This document shows positions 55,982 to 64,000 of a DNA stretch of 64,000 bases, piece after piece (position 1 is the stretch's first letter; every line of letters begins with the position of its first letter). Where the stretch lies: positions 620,001 through 684,000 of the forward strand of contig CAOLHI010000149.1 of NCBI GenBank assembly GCA_948474755.1, in the 5' to 3' direction. Both the position numbers and the translations under genes were made by a program. Origin of the DNA: Ctenosaura bakeri (Eukaryota; Chordata; Lepidosauria; Squamata; Iguanidae). A model generated the notes under the pieces. The model saw only the letters and a program-made list of their open reading frames with translations. It was not told the DNA's origin and searched no databases.

Positions 55982-56937
55982 GAACTGCTTTGGTCAGACC
56001 TCACTTAGAATACTGTGTTCATTTCTGGGAACCACAATTCAGGAAGGATATTGAAAAGCTGGAATGTGTCCAGAGTAGAGTTCAAAGTGGTAAAAGGTCT
56101 GGAAAGTATGGCCCTTTTCGCACGCAGTTTTTTTTGTGCGAGGGCCCCTTGAGCATCGCGTAAATGGGAGCGTCAGTCTGTACGACGCACTCCCAGTCAC
56201 GCGACGCTCAGGAGCCTAGAGTGGGACGCTTCTGCATTTTCTTATTTTCGGCTCTAAGCCAAAAATACTGTGCAGTCACGCAATGCTCGCAGGGCTCTCG
56301 CGCACTTACCTGCATGTGGTGTGCCGAACAAGCCGCCCTGGTCGCGCTTCCTTCCCCAGCGCAGCCTACAGCTCCCAGGCTGCACTGCGAAAGGAAGGGG
56401 TGGGGCGCTAGTGCGACGGTCGCGCTACCAGGAAGCGACCTGTGGGACGAAGGAGCAGGGAAGTGGCAGTGTTTTGGATGAGGTTTTTCACGTGAGATGC
56501 CCCCCCTCAGCTGCACAAATGGGTAACGTGTGAAAAGGGCCTATGTCCTACGACATGCGGCTTAGGAAGCTGGGTATTTTTAACTTGAAGAAGAGGAGGT
56601 GACCTGATAGCCATATTTAAATGTTTGAAGGGATGTCGTATGGAAGATGGGGCAAGCTTGTTTCTGCTATTCCAGAAACTAGGACATAGAGCAATGGCTT
56701 CGAACTCCAGGAAAAGAGATTCCAGCTAAACATTAGGAAGAATGTCCTGATGGTAAGAGCAGTCTGACAGTAGAATACACTGCCTGGGAGTGTGGTGGAG
56801 TCTCCTTCTTTGGAGGTCTTTAAACAGAGGCTGGATGACCATCTGTCAGAAGTGCTTTGATCGTGTATTCCTGCATAGCAGCAGGTGGGCTAGATGGCCC
56901 TTGCAGTCTCTTCCAGCTCTGATTCTATAAACTGTAA
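55982..56937 (+). mobile_element. CR1 LINE 3' end nested in L2, itself split by family H
   Basis: Left part 55982-56109 (tttggtcagacctcacttag, ctggaatgtgtccagagtag, ggtctggaaagtat). Right part 56542-56937 (gcggcttaggaagctgggta, taaacattaggaagaatgtc, ggagtctccttctttggagg, ctcttccagctctgattct). The H element sits exactly between. Confidence 0.88.
56110..56541 (-). mobile_element. GC-rich TIR element, family H (copy 2), with TAT target duplication
   Basis: Termini GGCCCTTTTCGCACGCAG and, inverted, CGTGTGAAAAGGGCC. TAT flanks both ends (56107-56109 and 56542-56544), and the CR1 reads through if the insert and one TAT are removed. Length 432 bp. CpG-rich interior, no transposase. It is inverted relative to copies 1 and 3. 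Confidence 0.9.
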
Positions 56938-57000
56938 GCTATCTTTAGCCCTAGTCTTAGGGGAGAAGATTCAAGATGAATAAAATAATTAACTAACTGA

Positions 57001-57291
57001 CTGATTGACTTACCATTGATTGACTGACTTACCACTGATTCAGTGGGTTTACTCCATTTGGAATTAACAATTGGACAGAAAGATTAGACCACCCTTATCC
57101 TCTAAGACTGGAATGAGCAACTAAATTGGTTTTGGGGGTATTTTTTGCCTAGGACTTCTGAAGGGCATCACAGACTGCTAAAATTCCAACAAAACACAAA
57201 CAAACAAACAAAAACCCAAGAACCCCAAGGGTATTCCTTGATGTGTAAGGTGGGCTGCCAGCCCATTTAAAAGGAGAATTGTCTTTTCCAT
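57001..57291. other. Unannotated stretch
   Basis: Short imperfect (TGAC/TGAT) repeats at 56994-57040. Nothing else recognised. Confidence 0.4.
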
Positions 57292-57655
57292 GGGCCCTTT
57301 CACGCTACAGAATTCTAACACTATGATTCCAGCAGTGGTGGAGCTTGGAGTGCGGGGAGGGGAGGTGGGATATGGCATGAGGTGCATGGTCGCTTTACGT
57401 GAAGGTGTAGCTGCGGTGCATGGGGGCATGGCCAGGCCACATGGGGGCATGGCTACGGGCTGGGACGCCCCAAAAACATTGATGCCCTGGGGCGAACTAC
57501 CCCCCTACCCCCCTATCCCTACACGACTGGATTCCAGTTAAAGTGCTTTGGCTCTGTATTATGGAGTCTAGCCATTTGCAGTTTGGGCTGATGCTAGAGC
57601 TTTCTGGCCAAGCACAATTCCATTCTGCCTAGGCCCAGGAGCAGATGAAAGGCCC
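57292..57655. mobile_element. Foldback-type MITE hosting a hAT insertion
   Basis: Left end GGGCCCTTTCACGCTACAG; a right end is suggested by gatgaaaggccct. Removing the hAT at 57333-57529 and one duplication gives continuous 'ctatgattccagttaaagtg', text typical of lizard foldback MITEs. The right boundary is tentative. Confidence 0.45.
57333..57529. mobile_element. 197-bp GC-rich hAT MITE with perfect 8-bp target duplication
   Basis: Left end CAGTGGTGGAGC and right end CCTACACGACTG are imperfect inverted repeats (9 of 12). GATTCCAG is duplicated exactly at 57325-57332 and 57530-57537. An 8-bp duplication and CAGTG-type ends define hAT. The interior is strongly G-rich on the plus strand at first, then C-rich. 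Confidence 0.85.
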
Positions 57656-57860
57656 TCCCTCCTTCCCAACTGCCACTGCCCCCACCTTGGAGGGAGAGAA
57701 GAAGAAGCAGTATCTGCTAGACTTAATCCCTTCTGATATTGCTGTCCCCTTTTTCTTTTTTGTCATGTCTTAATCAGATTGCAAGTCTGCGGCAGGAAAC
57801 TGTCTTGTTGTTCTTTTACTTGTAAAGTGCCATATACAATGATGGTGACATATAAACATT

Positions 57861-57907
57861 AATCATCATCATCATCATCATCATCATCTTGATCACCATC
57901 ATCATCT
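57861..57907 (+). repeat. Microsatellite (ATC)n
   Basis: About nine ATC units followed by interrupted ATC/ACC units. Confidence 0.93.
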
Positions 57908-57909
57908 GG

Positions 57910-58912
57910 TCAAGAATTTTAAATACCTCACAAAACAACCTATCCCAGCCCTTGTTGCAACAACTCCATTGGCTGCTGGTCTGTTTTTGGACGTAATTCA
58001 AAGTACTTGTTTTAACCTATAAAACTCACAGGGCTCAGGCCCAGGCTATTTGTAAGACTATGACCCATTCCGCACGAGGCTAGTGAATTGCTTTATGCCA
58101 TTTCTTACCAGTTCTTCTGGGCTCGAAACAAGGCAGACTTTCCCTTATGTCCTTCTGCAGGGCTACTCTGTATGTTCCATGCCGATTTGGAGCAGTGTGA
58201 GTTCATAGATATGCACTATGAGGATGAGAAAATGGCGGCTTCCTGTCATTTGTTGGGTGGGACCAACTGCTGAAGCTGACTGCGCCCACAGTCCACCCTC
58301 CACTGATCACCAGTTTGCATTGGTGTGAATGTGTGCATCTGCACCACTGCGAAAGTACGAATTGGCGCGATCCGGAAAATGGAAGAAACGGTTTCTTCCA
58401 TTTTTCAAATAGCACACTCGACGACCACTTGGGAGAGCATTTAATAGGACTTAGATGCAGAATGAAGGTAAATAATCCGAACCTAGTCCGGTCCAAGGTG
58501 CAGACAACCTCTGTTACAAGACGCACTGGCCTGTCTTAATTTCCTCATGCGGAAGGGGCCTATATCTTCCCTATGTGCCTGCCTGAGCTCTAAGATCTGC
58601 AGGGAAAGCATTTCTTTTCATCTCACTGCCTTCACAGGAAAAGCTGGTGGGAATACCGAAGAAGGCCTTCTAGGTGGCTGCTCCCACACTTTGGAACTCC
58701 TTCTGTAGGGTAGTTAGGGTGGTTCCTTCATTTTCCTTTCAGCAACAGGTCAAGATCTTTCTTTTCCATCATGCTTTTGCAAAGTGATTTTAACAAAAAT
58801 GTCTTCTATGGTGCTGTACTGTTTTTCATTTGTCTTAAAGTAAGATTTTCGTTGGTTTTAGTTGTATCAATATTTAATACTATTCTAATCTTGTTTTTTG
58901 TATGTTTTTAAC
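57910..58912 (+). pseudogene. L2-like LINE host, split by family G
   Basis: Left part 57940-58061 (ccattggctgctggtctgtt, taattcaaagtacttgtttt, then ggctcaggcccaggctattt) is the region coding the L2 WLL..FKVLV block. The right part from 58561 (tatatcttccctatgtgcct, ttcacaggaaaagctggtgg, ggtggctgctcccacacttt) continues collinearly with 31765-32025. The frame is broken. The 3' UTR meets a Tigger-like element at 58914. Confidence 0.75.
58062..58560 (-). mobile_element. 499-bp TIR element, family G (copy 2), with TAT target duplication
   Basis: Termini GACCCATTCCGCACGAGG and, inverted, CCTCATGCGGAAGGGGCC. TAT flanks both sides (58059-58061 and 58561-58563), and the L2 host reads through when the insert and one TAT are removed. 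Same length as copy 1 and collinear in reverse along its whole interior. No transposase. Confidence 0.9.
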
Positions 58913-58913
58913 T

Positions 58914-59050
58914 ACAGTTGGCCCTCCATATTTGCCAGTATAAGTGGCACAGGAGCCCCACAAAAGTGGGAAAAATGCAAGTATCAAACTGTGTGTATGT
59001 AGAGGAAGGAGGAGGCCAAGGCATGGTGGGAAGGATGAGCACCCAGAGTC
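58914..59050. mobile_element. Pogo/Tigger-like element, left end
   Basis: CAGTTGGCCCTCCATATTTG followed by 'ggcacaggagccccacaaaa', matching the subterminal part of the other copies. The right end was not found. Confidence 0.6.
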
Positions 59051-62000
59051 CAGCCCATCATCTGATATCCTACATCAAAAAGGCAGAACATAACTTCATG
59101 ATCATAAGATACATGATAGCTGTATACTCAATAGTGAACTACAATGCTATGCAATAGAATGCACAGCCAAAAGGGCATCTGCATGTACCCATATATAACA
59201 TGTGCACACCTCCATGCACAACATGTGCCTGCATCCATGTTCCATGCCTACAGGTGCAATATTACTTCCACACCTTGAATAGAATGCTGTTGTTCTCCAC
59301 TGGACAAAAATGTCCAAATGCTTCTCTATGAGAACTTGTGCATGCATAAGACACTAAAAGGATTTTGACCATGATCTGTTGGTAGGGAGGAACTGCTGGC
59401 CACCACCATAGGTTGATCTAAAGAGGGAGGAATTCCTGCTTTTATCAGAAACCAGCAGATGGTAAGAACAGACATAGGGGGTATCTCAAGCAAAACAGTG
59501 TAAATGTATGATTGCTGACTATTTGGAAGCCCCTTGCTTTAGCAAGGAGAACTAGTGAGTTAACACACACACATTTGTATGGTGCTTATGGAGGAGGCTG
59601 TTGCAGTCACAGCAGTCTCATGCTGGTTTGTGACTAGAAGAGGAATCCCAGTCACTCCATAACTAATCTTCTTCTCTCCCCCACCCCCCGTACTAGCAAA
59701 TCACTTTACCAGCCACTGCTAGGCCAATCCAAATGACTTTACAGTTGACTCTTAAGCATACTTACTCACGATAGGATGGGCCCTTTGCTGAGCGACTGAT
59801 CAGGATGCTACAGTTGCTAGTAGTCACTGCACTGCTATGTTCAGCACAGAGCTGCAAAAGTTACTTTTTGGACTACAACTCCCAGAATGCTCAGCATGCT
59901 GATGGAGGATCCTGGGAATTATAGACCAAAATATGACTTTTCCAATGTGGACTTCCTTAGTTGCAAATACCTATATTAGAGACACACAAATCCATGTACA
60001 TCTTTAAAAATAAGCAGCAAATATGGACCACAAGATAGTTATTGGATGCCTTGAGAATCTTAGAGTCTGACCTAGTAGTGTATTGTTGATGAGTTTGCTG
60101 ATGGTCTCCATTTCCACAAGAGCTAATCATTTGGTTTCTGGTTTGCAGAAAGCATTGCCCAGCAGGGAAAGACAGTTCTTAAAAGAAGGTCTGCAATCTA
60201 TTTACAGTATTTTCTGGGTGATGGCCATGTGAGATATGGGCAACTCATCATTGTTCTTCTCAAGTATTCTAAGAAGTGAGCAATTTCCAAAAATAGCATC
60301 AGCGAAACTACTATAGAAACAGGATGAAAAAAAAAAGGAGTCAAAAAGGGTATGCTACTCTTTAGGGTGGCCCAGTCAAAGTGGCAGACAGAAGTTGCTA
60401 TGGGTGGAAGAGACAGTGACGAAGATGGAATCCTGTCACGCTGGCTATCAACCAGAAGTAAAAGAATTGACTGAAGAACACTTGTCCTGAGATCTGGCAA
60501 TCTCATCTCAGACTTGAAAAACAGCCACATAGACCATAAATAGAAGAAAAAGAGTCCAATTTAGTTTTGAAAACATGATGTCCATTAGGGATTAAAGAGA
60601 GAGAAAATGAAAACTTCATAGAGGTCTGCAGGATATCTTCTCTCTTACTTCTAGTGCATTTGCTTTCCATATTGTCCTCTGGATTCTGGACTTATTTAAG
60701 GAAAGGCTCTTCTTCACCTTGAACAAGAGTATAAAGTCCTTCCTGAATGAGAGCAATGGTTCAACGTCTCCGGTATCATCTTTCCAACATAGCTAAATAG
60801 AGGATGTGAAAGCAATGGACCTTGGGCCTGGAAATATGATGGCTAACATATAATCTTTCTCAAATTTTTATCTTGGTCTCTGACAGATTTAGTCAGAGTT
60901 TGGAAAAGTTACTTTTTAGCTATAATTCCCAGAATGCTGGCCATGGGCCACTGGAAGCTGTAGTTCAGAAACAAATGTCTTCAAGCTCTTGGTTAGGGCA
61001 ATTATAGCAAAGTCCAATATTGTCATCCAAATTTCTTCCCTACTTGTGGAGTTCCTTATGAAGAAGTAGAAGAGTCCTACTGGACAGTAGCAGCTATGAA
61101 GGACCTTGGGATTTTGAAATGTTTTGGACTTCAATCTCAAGGTGTCTCAGACATCATGACCAATGTTAAACATATGGAGAGTCATTGTTCCTAACCCCTG
61201 AATTAGAGCTAAACTCCATCTGTTCTTATTTCACAGGCCTCTACCCCATGTGACAAGCTGCTTCATTGCAGCTTCTCAGCTAAACATCAGAAAGTGTAAC
61301 TGTTTGGTGAACTGTTATCAGTATAACTTCCCAATGAAGAACCTTCCAGATGGGTGGTTTTTGGCTTTCCTAGGAGAGGAAGGAATATAAGAGGGTATCT
61401 TTTCTCAGTGGAATTTTGTTTGAGCAACAAGGGTGACCCTGTTTTTGTGGTTTTCTTCTCTGGTCTTGACTCTTGGCTTGTTCTTCAATCTGCTTCTGGT
61501 TTGCTTTTCACTCCTGATGCTCTGTTGCTACCTCCTGTTTTCACTGCAGACCCAGGTCACGGCATGAATAGGAAACATATGAACAGGGAATACAGTAATG
61601 TTTTCTGCTTTTGTTCACTGGTATTCAGTGCAAGTCTCATGCAGTCATAATTCACATACAGTGAAAGTATATTCTTCCAAATGCTGTTTGATAACACTTC
61701 CCATGTCTGCCCCTAGGGCTGGGTGTGTGTGTGCATTCCCACAATATTTGGGCCATGTGTTCTTTCTACTCACCATGTCTAATACCTCTCAAAGGATGGG
61801 TGAGCATGTCTAATCCTTTATGTATCTCCACTTTTGTAAGAACTTAGGGACATGAGGTTTTCACCCAGCAACTTTTTGATGCTCAGATGTGAGTTTGTGG
61901 TAGATCTGCAATGCAGCCCTGCAGTCTAGAGGATAAATGGCAATGATCAATGCCTTCTCCTTGCTCTGGAGGCCCATAGATCAACCCAGTTGGCAGCCAT

Positions 62001-63417
62001 CTTCACACTTTCATGGCAGCCAAGTGCAATGAGTTGCTTTTTCTGCTGTACAGGAAAAATTGCAGGTATTGAAGAGTTGCAAGGTGGGCCCTGAGTGACA
62101 GAAGACAGAGACAATCCAGGACATTTTGCTGCCAGAGATGAAAGAGATTATGGAAAATGATGATGCTTTGTTTGATCGTAATATTATTTTGATACTTACT
62201 TTGATCATCATCTTTGTTTATATGCTGCCTTTTCCTTAGGACTGAGACTCAAGGTTGCTTACCAATTGGAATAAACACAGTATTGTTAACATCTATGAAA
62301 CATCTACAGAAGTTCAACATTAAAACAGAATTACATTGTTAACAATTTAAAAGGTGCAATTAAAACTGCACCAGGTTTAAAAACCTGGTGCAGTTAAAAC
62401 AATATAGCACCCTCTTGAAAGCCCTTTCTTTACAAACCTTCAGTTTGGAAAAGCCCATTGGAATGAAACAGGTCTTTGTCTGCTGATGGAAGGATGAGAA
62501 GGACCGAGATCTAGTAGCTGCCCTAAGAAGCAAATTTCCATGTTTAGGAGAAGCCACTGAGAATGCTCTTCTTGATATCCACATCAGCTATAAATAAAGG
62601 CATAAATCAGCTATCCACATCCACATCAGCATCTTATAAGCAAACTTATGAGAACAGGACAATGTCCTGTACCACAGCTTGGAGAAATTAGTTTATTTGG
62701 ATCAAAATCCCTGAAATTCCCCAGACAATATGGTCAGTGACTTTGTGGCTAGGGGATTCTGAGAGCTTCAGTTCGAAAATATAACTTCCTCAAATTCTCT
62801 GTTTACCTAAGGTCTGCAGGCAGGCCTCTAGCACCTTGCCATTGTCCCCCAGCCTCTGCTGCCTGAGTAGAAGGAAGCACACTTGTGCATTGGTAATACA
62901 TCAGATTAGAAAGTATCTTGATCTTACAATCAGTTTTATTTAGAAATTCCTTACAATGCAAGCTGACAATACAAAATATGGTACAGTGATCCCATCATAG
63001 ACTGCTGTTTTATGGATTAGAATCAGTATGTACCAGTACAGTTTGGAGAATTTTGATTGGAGCAGACCTCATCTGAATTTCCAACACTAAGGCTGTCATG
63101 AACTGAATTCACACACACAAATAGAGCAGTGCTTAAACACTATTTATTAGGAGCGTGATATATCGTACAAGACTTCAGTGAGTGAACTGGAGGCAATTAG
63201 CAAGATTCAAAATATAAAATACAAAGAGTACATCTTCCCGCCTGCAAGAGACCTTCAAGTCTTGGTGCAGCCTTGCTATGCTTATCAGTGCATTCCTAGC
63301 TTTTGTTTATCTAACAGTCACTGGTTCTCATACCTTGTTACAAGCAAGCTGCTACTTAACTCCTACTACATATCTCATTACTAAAATGTGGAGGGCTAAC
63401 CAACAAAGGCCCTTTCT
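59051..63417. other. Long unannotated stretch
   Basis: No gene recognised. Short palindromic MITE-like pieces occur at 59866-59945 (tttggactacaactcccaga facing cctgggaattatagaccaaa) and 60905-60985 (ttagctataattcccagaat facing ctggaagctgtagttcagaa). A LINE-tail trace is at 62215-62300 (antisense) and a perfect inverted 16-mer (tgcaccaggtttttaa type) at about 62370-62395. Open frames such as 60198-60530 (minus) and 61354-61650 (plus) show no domain. Confidence 0.4.
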
Positions 63418-63818
63418 GCAACTCACCTTTTTGCAAAGCTGGGGTACAGGGATTGTGCCAGCAGCCTCTTGCAAAAGGTTCTTGCATCCCCATTGCTTCA
63501 GCTCTGTAGCTGCTGCCTGCTCACAAGCAGGTAGTGCGAGAGCCCCTCCTCTCCTTCCGCAGTGCATCCTGGGATTTTCCCAGGCTCCACTGGGGCAGGA
63601 AGCATAAGTGCCACAGCTCCAGAGCTCCACACACATGGCAAGTGCGTGCGGGGCCCTGGAGTGATGCACGGTCATGCACCATTTTCATCTCAAAGCCGAA
63701 AATGAAATAGTGTGCGATCGATGCCTGCCAGGCCCTGGAGCGTCGTGTGATTGTGAGTGTGTCTTGTGGACCAATCCTTGCAGTTGTGCGACACTCCAGG
63801 GGCCATGTGAAAAGGGCC
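63418..63818 (+). mobile_element. GC-rich TIR element, family H (copy 3)
   Basis: Left terminus GGCCCTTTCTGCAACTCACC; right terminus CCATGTGAAAAGGGCC. Interior collinear with copy 1 (cagtgcatcctgggattttc, acacatggcaagtgcgtgcg) and in reverse with copy 2. Flanking AAA and TAA agree at two of three bases. Length 401 bp. The overlapping open frames are composition artefacts. Confidence 0.85.
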
Positions 63819-64000
63819 TAAGATGTGAATTAGCATGAAATTGTCCCTCTGATATTGCACTTCTGTGAATTATATTATATTATATACTAGCATATTTACC
63901 CAGCATTGTCCGGGATTTTATTTTCTTCTTAAGAACTCACTCAACTGTCTTCTCCAGTATCTGTAACTTTTCCCCATATTTTCCAGTGCAATCTGTATTC
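63819..64000. other. Unannotated window end
   Basis: A (TATAT) run is followed by ctagcatatttacccagcat-tgtccggg, a phrase like those found in some reptile and fish repeats. The window ends before it can be judged. Confidence 0.3.

Larger units (their letters stand above)
55490..57000 (+). pseudogene. L2-like LINE host, split by CR1
   Basis: Translation of 55570-55800 gives LKSFYWLPVSSWGKYKVLGI, VSKALHGLGSDY and SSTAPRLWNDLP, the conserved L2 ORF2 C-terminus. The 3' UTR runs to about 55980, is interrupted by a CR1, and finishes at about 56938-57000 (ctgtaagctatctttagccc, ggagaagattcaagatgaat). Catalytic domain absent. Confidence 0.8.

Noticed and set aside
56164..56533. Open frames on both strands, cysteine/alanine-rich
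   Set aside because: These lie wholly inside family H copy 2 and differ between copies.

Overview
This window looks like intergenic or deep-intronic DNA from a squamate reptile (a lizard-type genome). I find no intact protein-coding gene, no structural RNA gene and no CRISPR array. Species cannot be named from the sequence. The squamate reading rests on the repeats. About a dozen tRNA-derived SINEs have a Bov-B-like 3' tail (Sauria SINE type). There are CR1 LINEs with sauropsid-type 3' ends, L2-like LINEs, a 5'-truncated lizard-type L1, a SPIN/Charlie-like hAT element, and many short inverted-repeat DNA transposons.

Layout. 0-12 kb: SINEs, one SINE split by a CR1, five copies of a roughly 200-bp foldback element, a SPIN-like hAT, one 499-bp TIR element, pogo/Tigger-like elements. 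12-25 kb: mostly low-repeat DNA with several blocks that resemble conserved non-coding elements, plus two foldback copies and two Tigger-like elements. 25-36 kb: CR1, L2 and SINE copies, hAT-like relics, an 869-bp solo LTR with a 4-bp target duplication. 36-46 kb: the L1 insertion with a perfect 16-bp target duplication, a 359-bp solo LTR, old repeat pairs. 46-56 kb: four solo LTRs of one family within 8.3 kb, two in each orientation. 55-64 kb: nested insertions (L2 > CR1 > TIR element; L2 > 499-bp TIR element), a small GC-rich hAT with a perfect 8-bp target duplication, and a third GC-rich TIR element.

No genes act together here. All recognisable coding fragments are decayed reverse-transcriptase C-termini of LINEs. 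The most interesting content is a group of three non-autonomous DNA transposon families (about 200 bp foldback, 499 bp, 400-432 bp). They share a terminal motif close to GGCCMTTTYYGCAC, and several copies have 3-bp target duplications. This suggests a common, unseen transposase, possibly PIF/Harbinger-like. Family names are assigned from remembered consensus features, not from a database search.
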